Shown: positions 8,337-17,005 of the stretch, one piece after another | Layout: the number at the start of each line of letters is the position of its first letter | How positions within the stretch are numbered: the first letter of the stretch is position 1 | NCBI GenBank assembly: GCA_963772225.1 | Contig: CAVYWD010000002.1 | Coordinates: forward strand, 620,001 to 684,000 | Reading direction: 5' to 3' | Source: CAVYWD01 sp963772225 | GTDB taxonomy: Bacteria; Myxococcota; Myxococcia; Myxococcales; UBA5297 | DNA length: 64,000 nucleotides | The notes under the pieces: generated by a model | What the model saw: the letters and a program-made list of their open reading frames with translations, nothing else | What the model was told of the DNA's origin: nothing | Database searches by the model: none | Program-made: the position numbers and the translations under genes

Positions 8337-9641
8337 ATGGCCGAGCACGTCTATGTCGCCGACATCGGCAAGCACGACGGCAAGGAAGTGACGCTGAAGG
8401 GCTGGCTCCACAACCGCAGCTCGAAGGGCAAGCTCCACTTCCTTCAGGTGCGCGACGGCACCGGGATCATCCAGTGCGTCGTCTTCAAGGGCGACGTGGA
8501 CGAGGCGACCTTCGTCGAGGCCGACCACCTTCCGCAGGAGACGTCGCTCGAGATCACGGGCGCTGTGCGGGCCGACAAGCGCAGCCCCTTGGGCTTCGAG
8601 CTCGGCGTCAAGTCCCTGAAGGTCGTGGCCAAGCCCACGGCCGAGTTCCCGCTGGGCCACAAGGAGCACGGCGTCGCCTTCCTCATGGAGCAGCGCCACC
8701 TGTGGCTGCGGAGCGCCCGGCAGACGGTCATCCTGAAGGTGCGCCACTCCATCATCAAGGCCGTCCGCGACTACTTCGACAGCCACGGCTTCACCCTCTT
8801 CGACGCGCCCGTCCTCACGCCCGCCGCCTGCGAGGGCACGAGCACGCTGTTCGAGGTCCCCTACTTCGACCTGGGCTCGGCGTTCCTCACCCAGTCCGGA
8901 CAGCTCTACGGCGAGGCGGGCGCGACGGCGCTCGGGAAGATCTACGTCTTCGGGCCCACGTTCCGCGCCGAGAAGAGCAAGACTCGCCGCCACCTCACCG
9001 AGTTCTGGATGGTCGAGCCGGAGGTCGCCTTCATGGACCTCGCCGGCGATATGGACCTCATGGAGGACTTCGTCACGACGGTGGTGCAGACGGTCGTCGC
9101 CAAGCACGAGCGCGAGCTCGCGACCGTCCTCGAGCGCGACGTGAGCGTCCTCAAGCGCGTCCAGAAGCCCTTCCCTCGCATCACCTACGCCGAGGCCATC
9201 GAGCGCATCCAGAAGGCGGGCCACGCCATCCAGTGGGGCGACGACATCGGCGGCGACGAGGAGACCCTCCTCGCCAACCAGTTCGACCGCCCGGTCTTGG
9301 TGCACCGCTTCCCGGCGCAAATGAAGGCGTTCTACTTCAAGAAGGACCCGGCGGACGCGAACCTCGCCCTGGGCTGCGACATGCTCGCCCCAGAGGGCTA
9401 CGGCGAAATCATCGGCGGCGGCCAGCGCGAGGACGACTACGCCACCCTCGTGGCGTCCATCGAGAAGGCGGGGCTGCCGCCGACGGCGTTCGACTGGTAC
9501 CTCGACTTGCGCCGCTACGGCAGCGTGCCTCACGCCGGGTTCGGCCTCGGCATCGAGCGCACCGTGGCTTGGATCTGCGGGCTGCACCATGTCCGCGAGA
9601 CCATCCCGTTCGCCCGGATGATGGAGAGGCTGAGCCCCTGA
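8337..9641 (+). CDS. asnS: Asparaginyl-tRNA synthetase
   Basis: A 434-residue class II aminoacyl-tRNA synthetase, the usual length. An N-terminal OB-fold anticodon-binding domain (GKEVTLKGWLHNRSSKGKL) is followed by the catalytic domain. Motif 2 is FRAEKSKTRRHLTEFWMVE, and the C-terminal motif 3 is GFGLGIERTVAWICGL. The HLTEFWMVEPE form favours AsnRS over AspRS. The ATG at 8337 has a GAGGAGA ribosome site 6-7 bases upstream. The gene stands alone on the plus strand, divergent from the Uma2 gene, and has no frame interruption. Confidence 0.95.
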   Translation: MAEHVYVADIGKHDGKEVTLKGWLHNRSSKGKLHFLQVRDGTGIIQCVVFKGDVDEATFVEADHLPQETSLEITGAVRADKRSPLGFELGVKSLKVVAKPTAEFPLGHKEHGVAFLMEQRHLWLRSARQTVILKVRHSIIKAVRDYFDSHGFTLFDAPVLTPAACEGTSTLFEVPYFDLGSAFLTQSGQLYGEAGATALGKIYVFGPTFRAEKSKTRRHLTEFWMVEPEVAFMDLAGDMDLMEDFVTTVVQTVVAKHERELATVLERDVSVLKRVQKPFPRITYAEAIERIQKAGHAIQWGDDIGGDEETLLANQFDRPVLVHRFPAQMKAFYFKKDPADANLALGCDMLAPEGYGEIIGGGQREDDYATLVASIEKAGLPPTAFDWYLDLRRYGSVPHAGFGLGIERTVAWICGLHHVRETIPFARMMERLSP

Positions 9642-9742
9642 CCGGCCACGGCTCGTGTTCAGCACTCGACGGCCGGCGCGTCCTGAGGCGATACTGAAGT
9701 CCGCTCCTCTGGGGAGCTCCCTTCTCGAGGTCTTCGCCGCCC

Positions 9743-10954
9743 ATGCCATCGTTGGACTCGACTCGCCGCCCGCCGCGCGCGCTCGCGCTGGCGCTTCTCG
9801 CTCTTCCCTATGTCTCCGCCTCGGCTCGCGCCGAAGAGCCCGCCCCCACCGACGCGCCCGCGCCGGCCAAGACGGCTCCCTCGACCGCGACAGTCGACGA
9901 CCAGGCCCGTTTCCTGGCCGGCCTCCCGGTGTCCGACGCCTCGGTGCTCCGCGCCCTCGAGCAGAGCAAGTCGTTCGAGGAGCATGCCCGCGCCACGGGA
10001 AAGGACTGGGAGCTGTTGGAGAAACGGCGCCTCAACCCAATGCGCTCGTGGGCAGCGGCCGCGCTCTGGCCGCACATGAAGCCCGACGCCGCCACCTTCT
10101 ACTTCTTCGCCGGGCCCGATTACGTCAGCGTCGGCGAGCTCTACCCCGAGTCGCCCACCTACCTGCTGTGCGGCCTGGAGCCCATCATCGACCTTCCCGC
10201 GTTGGAGCTCTTGCCGGCCGAGCACCTGGACGGCGCGCTCTCCAACCTGCGCCGGTCGCTGCGCACGACGGTCCTCGCCAGCTTCTTCAAGACGAACGAC
10301 ATGGCGGTGGACTTCCGGCGCACCGAGCTCAAGGGCGTGCTGCCGCTGCTCTACTTCTTCCTCGCTCGATCGAACGCGCACATCGAGGAGAGCCAGCTGG
10401 TGGAGGTCGACCCCGCCGGGCAAATCCGCGACCGAACCGGAGCGCCGGCCGCCGACGCCGTCGCCGGCGTGCGAATCCGCTTCAAGCGCGCCGGCCATGA
10501 CAAGCCCCAGGAGCTCTACTACTTCCAGCAAGACCTCGAGGACAAAGCGGTCGCGCAGAAGCCGGGCTTCTTCACCTTATGGAAGAACCAGGCGCCCGCG
10601 AACAGCTTCTTGAAGGCGGCGTCTTTCATCCTCCACAATGGCCGCTTCCTCGAGACGCGCCGCTTCCTCTTGAGCAACAGCTCCACCCTGCTCCAGGACG
10701 ACTCCGGCGTGCCTTTCTGGACCTTCGCGAAGAAGAGCTGGGACTTCTATCTGTTCGGAAGGTACTTCCAGCCGCACAAGCCCTTCGAGAAGGCCTATCA
10801 GAAGGACCTCGAGGCCGCGTTCGCCGCGGCCAAACCCGCTCCCCTGCCCTTCACGACCGGCTATCGTCTCGCGGGGGAGTCGAACCTGGTCCTCGTGGTT
10901 CGCAAAGGCGAAGAGGCGCCAGCGGTTTCCGGGGCGGACCAGCAGAAGCCGTAG
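9743..10954 (+). CDS. Exported protein of unknown function
   Basis: A 403-residue protein I do not recognise. Residues 1-30 form a signal peptide (basic RRPPRALALALLALP, then ASARA before EEP, a signal peptidase I type site), followed by a short Ala/Pro/Thr linker. The remainder is a globular domain without cysteine pairs or known catalytic motifs. It contains YFFAGPDYVSVGELYPESPTY, LLPLLYFFLARSNAHIEE-like hydrophobic patches and a C-terminal GYRLAGESNLVLVVRKGE strand. It is probably periplasmic. It follows asnS by about 100 bases but has no evident functional link to it. Confidence 0.75.
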   Translation: MPSLDSTRRPPRALALALLALPYVSASARAEEPAPTDAPAPAKTAPSTATVDDQARFLAGLPVSDASVLRALEQSKSFEEHARATGKDWELLEKRRLNPMRSWAAAALWPHMKPDAATFYFFAGPDYVSVGELYPESPTYLLCGLEPIIDLPALELLPAEHLDGALSNLRRSLRTTVLASFFKTNDMAVDFRRTELKGVLPLLYFFLARSNAHIEESQLVEVDPAGQIRDRTGAPAADAVAGVRIRFKRAGHDKPQELYYFQQDLEDKAVAQKPGFFTLWKNQAPANSFLKAASFILHNGRFLETRRFLLSNSSTLLQDDSGVPFWTFAKKSWDFYLFGRYFQPHKPFEKAYQKDLEAAFAAAKPAPLPFTTGYRLAGESNLVLVVRKGEEAPAVSGADQQKP

Positions 10955-10963
10955 CAACGCTCG

Positions 10964-10998
10964 CCGCCGCGCGAACCCAGAAGTCATCGGCGCGGCGG
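10964..10998 (+). terminator. 9-bp perfect GC stem, possible bidirectional terminator
   Basis: CCGCCGCGC at 10964-10972 pairs exactly with GCGCGGCGG at 10990-10998 across a 17-base loop. It lies between the convergent ends of the exported unknown protein gene and the permease transcript. There is no T-tract. Confidence 0.35.
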
Positions 10999-11042
10999 GG
11001 GGCGACTCTCTTGCCGCCGGGCGATGGACTCCGCGGAACCCT

Positions 11043-11195
11043 TCAGGCGCGCGGCGGTTTGATGCCGCAGGCCAGGTTCATGTGCGTGACCATCAGGAAG
11101 GTGCCGAGGCGAGCTCGAAGCGAGCGCACCTCGCTCTCAAGGCTCGATTCAACCGGAGGTGGGGCCTTCCGAAGCGCGACCTCCTCTCCCCTCAC
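11043..11195 (-). CDS. Possible 50-residue protein coupled to the permease gene
   Basis: A short frame starts with GTG at 11195. That GTG overlaps the permease stop codon as GTGA, which would couple its translation. It would encode a 50-residue basic peptide with a helical middle (SLESEVRSLRARLGTFLMV) and an end rich in Cys, Gly and Pro. No family is recognised and third-position GC is only moderately high. It may be chance; the junction is its best support. Confidence 0.35.
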   Translation of the reverse strand: MRGEEVALRKAPPPVESSLESEVRSLRARLGTFLMVTHMNLACGIKPPRA

Positions 11196-13216
11196 GCCGC
11201 CTGGGCCACCCGGCTCTGCTCCGCGAGCACCCGCACCGGCAACACCATGGCGTTGAGCCCGGCGAACTGAAGGCGGCGCTGGACCTGGAGCGCCGTCTCG
11301 TTGTGCAGCAGCCGCTGGAACCAGCCCTCCTTCTGGAACACGAGCTTGCCCGCGAAGAAGACGGCGTTCGGGTACTCCGCGGCCACCTGCACGCAGAGCC
11401 TCTCGGCCTCCTGCACGACCTCGGTGCCCACGGCGATGCGCCCCGTCGCGCCGAACCCGAGCCGGCGCGCGAGCTGGACGTACTGCTCCACCGACGTCTC
11501 GGCGGCCTTCTGGATCCGCTCCACCTCCTCGTGCCCCTTCATGGACGCCGCGTCGACCACGCCGATGCTCATGAACACGAAGTTCTTGTAGTGGCCGCGG
11601 AAGATCCGCTGCACGGTCAGGAGCGCGTGCACACCGAGCCCGCCGTATCCGCCGACGAGCAGCACCGCGACGGGGGCCTTCGGGTCCGGCAGGCGCGCCT
11701 CCGGCGGCGCCCCACCGCTCGGCGGCAGCGCCTCCAGCACGTCGTCGAGGCGGGCCAGGTTGTCGCGCACCGCCGCGTAGTGCCGCCGGATGAGCAGGCA
11801 GAGCGCCACCAGGGCCGAGGTCACCAGGAGGGTCACCCAGCCGCCCTCGCCGAACTTCTCCACGATGCTCACCGCGAGGATGGAGACGCACAGGAGCAGG
11901 CCAATCGCGTGAATGGAGATGGGCCGGAGCCAGTTGCCGCTCTTTCGGCGCTGGAGCCAATAGCGCACCATGGCGAGCTGCGACAGCGAGAAGGTGACGA
12001 ACACGTTGATGGAGTACATGAGGACCAACGTGCTCGTGTCGCCGTGCGTGTAGAGCAGGGTCACCGCCGATGCCGCGGAGATGATCACCACGCCGTCCTG
12101 CGTGACCAGCCTGTCCGAGAGCTGCCCGAACCGGTGCGGCAGCCAGGAGTCGTTGGCCATGTTCGACATGACCCGCGGCCCGTCGATGAAGCCGGCCTGC
12201 GCCGCGACGAGCAAGAGCGCCGACTCGAACACCAGGGTCAGCACGACGTAGACGTGCCCGAAGCTCCCCCAGCGGCCAGCCACGGCCTCCGCGAGCACCG
12301 CGTTCAAGGTCTTGTTCGGCTCGGCGTGGGCGTGCACCAGCAGGTATCCCAGCATGATGCCGCCCGCGGTGAGCGCGAGCGATACCGCCATGTAGACCAT
12401 GGTCCGCTTGGCGGTATGCACCTTGGGCTCGCGCATGATCTGCAAGCCGTTGGAGACCGCCTCAATGCCGGTGAACGTCCCGGCGCCCATGGAGTAGGCG
12501 CGCACGAAGAGGGTCGCCAGGCCGACCAGTCCCAGAGTCGACGCGCCCTGCTTGAAGCCCGAGCTCACCTCGTGGACCCTCCCGCCGAGGTCTCCGCCGT
12601 GGGTGAACAGCATTCCGACCAAGAGAACGACGTGGGTGACGACGAAGCCCATGAAGATCGGCGCCAGGGCGGTGACCGACTCCTTCACGCCGCGCAGATT
12701 CAGGACCATGAGGACGATGAGCAGCGCGAAGGTGAACGGCAGCTTGAGCGAGCGCCACCCGTCGGGCATCACGCTGAAGAACTGGTCCGCCGCGGAGGCG
12801 ATGGAGACGGCGATGGTCAGGACGTAGTCCACCAAGAGCGCCGAGCCCGACACCAAGCCCACCCTGGGCCCGAGCAGCTTCGTGGCCACGACATAGCCGC
12901 CGCCGCCGAACGGGAAGTGCTCGATGATCTTCGAGTACGAGAAGGCGATGATGAAGACCGTGAAGGCGATGGCGGCCGCTAGCGCCACCGCCAGGTAGGT
13001 GTGCTGGCCGAGCGCCCGATACGCCTCTTCGGGGCCGTAAGCCGACGACGAGAGCCCGTCAGCGCCGAGCCCGACCCAGGCCAGCAGGGCGACCAGCGAG
13101 ATCTCGTGAAAGGTGGAGGGATCCTGAAGGCTGCGCGGCTTTCCGAGAACCCACCGCCACAGCCTCGCGCCCGGGCTCGGTGAGCCGCTGGGCGCAGGTA
13201 CGTCGTCGTTGGACAT
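11192..13216 (-). CDS. APC-superfamily amino acid/cation permease
   Basis: A 674-residue membrane protein with about 12 transmembrane segments, then a soluble C-terminal region of about 170 residues. The first part has the APC-type opening (LVALLAWVGLGADGLSSSAYGPEEAY) and the helix-1/helix-2 glycine motif FPFGGGGYVVATKLLG. The C-terminal region (VAVLLVGGYGGLGVHALLTV onward) resembles a nucleotide-binding or universal-stress-like fold. Such long permeases are annotated as amino acid permeases; the substrate cannot be assigned. The ATG at 13216 has GAGGAGA about 5-6 bases upstream. The gene is divergent from the P-loop NTPase/kor operon. Confidence 0.88.
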   Translation of the reverse strand: MSNDDVPAPSGSPSPGARLWRWVLGKPRSLQDPSTFHEISLVALLAWVGLGADGLSSSAYGPEEAYRALGQHTYLAVALAAAIAFTVFIIAFSYSKIIEHFPFGGGGYVVATKLLGPRVGLVSGSALLVDYVLTIAVSIASAADQFFSVMPDGWRSLKLPFTFALLIVLMVLNLRGVKESVTALAPIFMGFVVTHVVLLVGMLFTHGGDLGGRVHEVSSGFKQGASTLGLVGLATLFVRAYSMGAGTFTGIEAVSNGLQIMREPKVHTAKRTMVYMAVSLALTAGGIMLGYLLVHAHAEPNKTLNAVLAEAVAGRWGSFGHVYVVLTLVFESALLLVAAQAGFIDGPRVMSNMANDSWLPHRFGQLSDRLVTQDGVVIISAASAVTLLYTHGDTSTLVLMYSINVFVTFSLSQLAMVRYWLQRRKSGNWLRPISIHAIGLLLCVSILAVSIVEKFGEGGWVTLLVTSALVALCLLIRRHYAAVRDNLARLDDVLEALPPSGGAPPEARLPDPKAPVAVLLVGGYGGLGVHALLTVQRIFRGHYKNFVFMSIGVVDAASMKGHEEVERIQKAAETSVEQYVQLARRLGFGATGRIAVGTEVVQEAERLCVQVAAEYPNAVFFAGKLVFQKEGWFQRLLHNETALQVQRRLQFAGLNAMVLPVRVLAEQSRVAQAA

Positions 13217-13545
13217 GTGCTCTCCTCGACACCTCCGGGGTTAGCTGACGGGCTCGGGCCGGGAAAGCTGCCCTACGCAAACTGCGCGACTCGCCCCAAC
13301 GACCTGGTTCCCCCGGTCCCGCCGCGCTATGGGCGGGACTCGGCGCGCGGCATTCTTATCGCGCGCCGCCGAGCCGCGCAATCGTCGGCTGGGGGGCGGG
13401 GCCGCTCGCTGATGAAAGGTCGGGCGGGCTGCTGCTTCGCAGATTGCGGCGGGGCGAGCCATGGGTCCACCGTTTCAGACCGCGATTGCGCGAGCGACGC
13501 CCTTCATCCAAGATAGCTGCTTCCATCGGTCGAAGGCGGGCGGGC
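13217..13545. other. Intergenic region between divergent permease and NTPase/kor operon
   Basis: About 330 bases without a convincing gene. Open frames here are Arg/Ala/Ser-rich and lack ribosome sites. It must hold the promoters of both divergent units, but no clear -35/-10 pair stands out. Confidence 0.5.
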
Positions 13546-14277
13546 GTGCAGCAGGCGAAATTTTCGGAGATCTCACTCCAACGGGTGACGGCGCTGGTCG
13601 GTCCTTCCGGCAGCGGAAAGTCCGAGCTCTCGGTGGCTCTGGCGTTTCTGGCCGCGGGGTCGGCCCGGGTTGCGTTGGCGGACCTCGACGTCCTCAAGCC
13701 CTACTTCCGCTCGCGCGAAACGCGCGACGAGCTCCAGAGCTCGGGCATCGAGCTGATCGCGCCGCAGGGGGCCCTCGCTCAGAGCGACCTGCCCATCCTG
13801 CCGCCCACTTTGCGCGGCGCGCTCGCTCGCGGCGATACCCAGCTCTTGCTCGACGTCGGCGGCGACCCCGTCGGCGCCCGCGCGCTCGGCAGCGTCTCCG
13901 ACCTCATCGCGCCGGCGCCCTACGACTTGCTCTTCGTCCTGAACCGCCACCGGCCCTTCGTCCAGGACGCGCCGAGCGCGCTGGCGCTGGCCCGCCAGAT
14001 CGAAGGCGCCGCCCAGCTCCGCATTACCGGCGTCGTTTCCAACGCGAACCTCGGCGCCGAGTCCACCGAAGACGACGCGCTGTGGGGCCTCGAGCTCTCG
14101 CGCGAGGTGGCCGCGGGCCTGGGCGTACCGGTGAAGCTCCTCGGCCTTGCTGAATCTCTCGCGGAGCGCCTCGCGGGGCGCTCGGATTTGCCGCAGTGCG
14201 TGGTGCTTCGGCGGCGAATGGTGCCTAGTTTCCTGGGCGGCGCTGTCTTCGCGCCTCCCTCATCGCCGACGACCTGA
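13546..14277 (+). CDS. P-loop NTPase leading the 2-oxoacid oxidoreductase operon
   Basis: A 243-residue protein with a Walker A motif close to the N-terminus (ALVGPSGSGKSELSVALA, about residues 16-33). This is followed by a Walker-B-like region (LLLDVGGDPVGARAL) and LRITGVVSNANLGAEST, a layout like small cytoplasmic ATPases of the MRP/CobQ type. The start is taken as GTG at 13546; a frame from 13444 adds 34 Arg-rich residues. It ends 10 bases before the ferredoxin-like delta subunit, so it is probably the first gene of that operon. It may help assembly or cluster loading of the enzyme; that is inference from position only. Confidence 0.78.
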   Translation: MQQAKFSEISLQRVTALVGPSGSGKSELSVALAFLAAGSARVALADLDVLKPYFRSRETRDELQSSGIELIAPQGALAQSDLPILPPTLRGALARGDTQLLLDVGGDPVGARALGSVSDLIAPAPYDLLFVLNRHRPFVQDAPSALALARQIEGAAQLRITGVVSNANLGAESTEDDALWGLELSREVAAGLGVPVKLLGLAESLAERLAGRSDLPQCVVLRRRMVPSFLGGAVFAPPSSPTT

Positions 14278-14287
14278 GGAGAATGAG

Positions 14288-14515
14288 ATGAACCGCGTCG
14301 AGGTCGACCAAGACCGGTGCAAGGCCTGCGGGCTCTGCATCGAGGTCTGCAACAAGGAGCTGCTCTCGATCGCCGGCGAGCTCAACGCCAAGGGTTATCA
14401 CCCCATCGCCGTCCACGACTTGGAGAAGTGCACCGCCTGCGGATTGTGCGGCGTGGTTTGCCCCGAGGGCGCCCTCGCCATTTACAAGGAGGTCCGGCTC
14501 AAGAAGGCCGGCTGA
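14288..14515 (+). CDS. korD: 2-oxoacid:ferredoxin oxidoreductase, delta subunit (2x[4Fe-4S])
   Basis: A 75-residue ferredoxin-like polypeptide with two CxxCxxCxxxC motifs (CKACGLCIEVC and CTACGLCGVVC), each binding a [4Fe-4S] cluster. It passes electrons from the TPP-containing beta subunit to free ferredoxin. The ATG at 14288 is preceded by AGGAGAATG. It is the first of four kor/vor-type subunit genes and ends 2 bases before the alpha gene. The order delta-alpha-beta-gamma and the subunit sizes fit 2-oxoglutarate or 2-ketoisovalerate:ferredoxin oxidoreductases; the exact substrate is not decidable here. Confidence 0.92.
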   Translation: MNRVEVDQDRCKACGLCIEVCNKELLSIAGELNAKGYHPIAVHDLEKCTACGLCGVVCPEGALAIYKEVRLKKAG

Positions 14516-14517
14516 CC

Positions 14518-15573
14518 ATGGCCCAGCAGCGCATGCTCATGAAGGGCACCGAGGCGATCGCCGAGTCGGCCATTCGCGCCGGCTGCCGTTATTTCTTCGG
14601 CTACCCCATCACGCCGCAGAACGAAATCCCCGAGTACATGTCCCGGCGCCTGCCGGCCGGTGGGAGGCACCTACCTCCAGGCCGAGAGCGAAGTCGGCGC
14701 CATCAACATGCTCTACGGCGCCGGCGGTGCGGGCGCCCGCGTCATGACCTCGTCGTCCTCGCCAGGAATCGCCCTCATGGCCGAGGGCGCGAGCTACATG
14801 GTCGGCAGCGAGCTTCCCGCGGTCATCGTGAACATCATGCGCGGTGGGCCCGGGCTGGGGGACATCTCGCCGTCGCAGGCCGACTGGTCGCTCGTCACCC
14901 GCGGCTTCGGCCATGGGGACAAGCGCTACCTGGTCTTCGCGCCTTCCACGGTCCAAGAGGCCGTCGACCTCATGGCGCTCGCCTTCGAGAAGGCGGACGA
15001 GTACCGCAACCCGGTCATCATGATCGGCGACGGGCTCATCGGCCAGATGATGGAGCCGGTGACGTTCCCCGAGGGCCCGGCGAAGACCGTGGAGAAGAGC
15101 TGGGCCGCCACGGGGAAGGCCGGCCGCCCCAAGAACCTCATCCGCTCGCTCTGCCTCGACCCCGAGGAGCTCGAGCGCCACGTGCGGCACCTCTTCGAGA
15201 AGTTCGACCGGATGGCCGAGCGCGAGCAGCGCCACGAGACGCTCCTGCTCGACGACAAGCCATCGCTGGTGCTGGTGGCCTACGGCACCACCGCGCGCAT
15301 CTGCCGGAGCGCGGTGGCCGAGCTGCGCAAGCAGGGCATCGCCGCGGGCCTGTTCCGGCCCATCACCGCCTGGCCGTTCCCCGAGAAGGCGCTGCGCGCC
15401 CTGGTCGAGACGACTCGCAAGTTCCTGTGCATCGAGATGAGCATGGGACAGATGGTCGAGGACGTGCGCGGCATCGTCGGCGGCGCGCGCGAGGTGCGCT
15501 CGTACTACCGCGTCGGCGGCATGGTCCCGACGGTCGACGAGATCGTCGCGCAGGCGAAGGAGAGCGCCTATGA
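14518..15573 (+). CDS. korA: 2-oxoacid:ferredoxin oxidoreductase, alpha subunit (frameshifted in this sequence)
   Basis: The N-terminal part MAQQRMLMKGTEAIAESAIR...FGYPITPQNEIPEYMS is typical of KorA/VorB alpha subunits. Near 14663 the frame moves by +1 (one extra G before GTGGGAGGC). It then continues with GGTYLQAESEVGAINML, GGPGLGDISPSQ and the C-terminal RPITAWPFPEKALR domain. A missing base near 15567 is needed to reach the TGA at 15571, which overlaps the beta ATG (ATGA). One +1 and one -1 agree with a total length divisible by 3. The corrected protein is about 351 residues. The indels look like sequence errors in an otherwise intact gene. Confidence 0.85.
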   Translation: MAQQRMLMKGTEAIAESAIRAGCRYFFGYPITPQNEIPEYMSRRLPAGGRHLPPGRERSRRHQHALRRRRCGRPRHDLVVLARNRPHGRGRELHGRQRASRGHREHHARWARAGGHLAVAGRLVARHPRLRPWGQALPGLRAFHGPRGRRPHGARLREGGRVPQPGHHDRRRAHRPDDGAGDVPRGPGEDRGEELGRHGEGRPPQEPHPLALPRPRGARAPRAAPLREVRPDGRARAAPRDAPARRQAIAGAGGLRHHRAHLPERGGRAAQAGHRRGPVPAHHRLAVPREGAARPGRDDSQVPVHRDEHGTDGRGRARHRRRRARGALVLPRRRHGPDGRRDRRAGEGERL

Positions 15574-16377
15574 GCCAGGAACAGGTGGTCTTCCAGCGCA
15601 GCAAGGTCCTCACCGACAAGTACATGCACTACTGCCCCGGGCTGCACCCACGGCATCGCGCACAGGCTCGTCGCCGAGGTCATCGAGGAGCTGGGCATCC
15701 AGGACAAGACCATCGGCGTGTGGCCGGTGGGCTGCTCGGTGCTCGTCTACGATTACTTGGATGTCGACTTCCTCGAGGCCTCGCACGGCCGGGCGCCTGC
15801 GGTGGCCACCGGCCTGCGGCGGACGCTTCCTCCTGACCGCTACATCTTCACCTACCAGGGCGACGGCGACCTCGCGTCCATCGGCACCGCGGAGATCCTC
15901 CACGCCGCCAACCGCGGCGAGAAGATGACCGTCATCTTCATCAACAACGCCATCTACGGCATGACCGGCGGGCAGATGGCGCCCACCACGCTGCCCGGCA
16001 TGCGCACCACGACCTCGCCGTTACGGGCGCGACCCGGCGCAGTGCGGCCACCCCATCCGCGTGTGCGAGCTGCTCAACACGCTGGTCGAGCCGCGCTACA
16101 TCGCCCGCGGGGCGCTCACGACGCCCAAGTCACATCAACCGGGCGAAGAAGATGGTGCGTCAAGCCTTCGAGCTGCAGCACCAGGGCTTCACCTTCGTGG
16201 AGCTGCTCTCCACCTGCCCGACCGGCTGGGGTCTCACGCCCGAGGCCGCGCTCGAGTGGCTCGAGCGCAACATGCTGCCGTTCTTCCCGGCGCAGGTCTT
16301 CCGCGAGCCGTCGAACCTGCCGCCCATGGCACAGCCCGTACGCCCCCGACCTGTCGGCGGGCGCGGGCAAGAAGTGA
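15570..16377 (+). CDS. korB: 2-oxoacid:ferredoxin oxidoreductase, beta (TPP) subunit (four frameshifts)
   Basis: TPP-binding beta subunit. Recognisable pieces in order are MSQEQVVFQRSKVLTDKYMH with CPG; THGIAHRLVAEVIEELGI; YQGDGDLASIGTAEILHAAN (TPP-binding GDG); NNAIYGMTGGQMAPTTLPG; and FVELLSTCPTGWGL. Joining them needs a one-base removal near 15641, 16021, 16126 and 16337. The gene length is 1 modulo 3, exactly as four +1 insertions predict. The corrected protein is about 267 residues and ends SAGAGKK. Its cysteine motif CPGCTHG, broken by the first insertion, is expected for this subunit. Confidence 0.85.
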
Positions 16378-16392
16378 CGAGGACTGAAACCC

Positions 16393-16941
16393 ATGTCATC
16401 CGCAGACGTGGTCATGGCCGGCTTCGGCGGCCAAGGCCTGATGGCCATCGGGAAGATCCTGGCGAAGGCGGCCATGGACGAGGGGCGGCACGTCACCTGG
16501 ATGCCGTCCTATGGCCCGGAGATGCGCGGCGGCACCGCCAACTGCGTGGTCATCATCGACGACGAGCCCATCGGCTCGCCGGTGGTCAAGCTCTCGCGCG
16601 CCGCCATCGTGATGAACAAGCAGTCCATCGACAAGTTCGAGCCCACCGTCGCGCAGGGCGGCCTGCTCGTCGTCAACACCTCGCTCATCGACCGAAAGGC
16701 CGAGCGCGCCGACTTAAAGGTCCTCTACGTTCCGGCGAACGCCATCGCCGAGCAGGAGGGGAACCCGCGCGCCGCGAACATGGTCATGCTGGGCGCGTAC
16801 ATCGGGGTGAACGGAGTGGTCTCGGCGCCCGCGGTGGAGCACGCCATCGCCCAGACGTTCGAGGGCAAGGCAGCGAAGTTGGCCGAGATGAACGTGCGCG
16901 CGTTCCGCAAGGGGCTCGAGGCGGCGCGAGCCGCACCATGA
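16393..16941 (+). CDS. korC: 2-oxoacid:ferredoxin oxidoreductase, gamma subunit
   Basis: An intact 182-residue gamma subunit with the family opening VVMAGFGGQGLMAIGKILAK, SYGPEMRGGTANCVVII and a C-terminal AANMVMLGAYIGVNGVV segment. This subunit completes the delta-alpha-beta-gamma enzyme that oxidatively decarboxylates a 2-oxoacid plus CoA to an acyl-CoA and reduces ferredoxin (or runs the reverse carboxylation). It lies 15 bases after the beta stop and is the last gene of the operon. A palindromic repeat follows it directly. Confidence 0.94.
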   Translation: MSSADVVMAGFGGQGLMAIGKILAKAAMDEGRHVTWMPSYGPEMRGGTANCVVIIDDEPIGSPVVKLSRAAIVMNKQSIDKFEPTVAQGGLLVVNTSLIDRKAERADLKVLYVPANAIAEQEGNPRAANMVMLGAYIGVNGVVSAPAVEHAIAQTFEGKAAKLAEMNVRAFRKGLEAARAAP

Positions 16942-16951
16942 GGCGTATCTG

Positions 16952-16994
16952 GACCCCCCCTGCCAGCGGCCGCTAGCGGGGAGGGGGAGTGAGG
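16952..16994. repeat. GC-rich palindromic intergenic repeat, copy A (degenerate)
   Basis: CCCCCC...CCGCTAGCGGGGAGGGGG followed by AGTGAGG. It matches the core and right arm of the element found also near 25526, 59740 and 60811. It sits between the convergent ends of korC and the SDR gene. Confidence 0.6.
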
Positions 16995-17005
16995 CCAGCC
17001 TCTCG

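Noticed and set aside
11159..12982. 607-codon plus-strand frame
   Set aside because: Antisense of the APC permease, rich in His/Arg/Glu repeats typical of such shadows.
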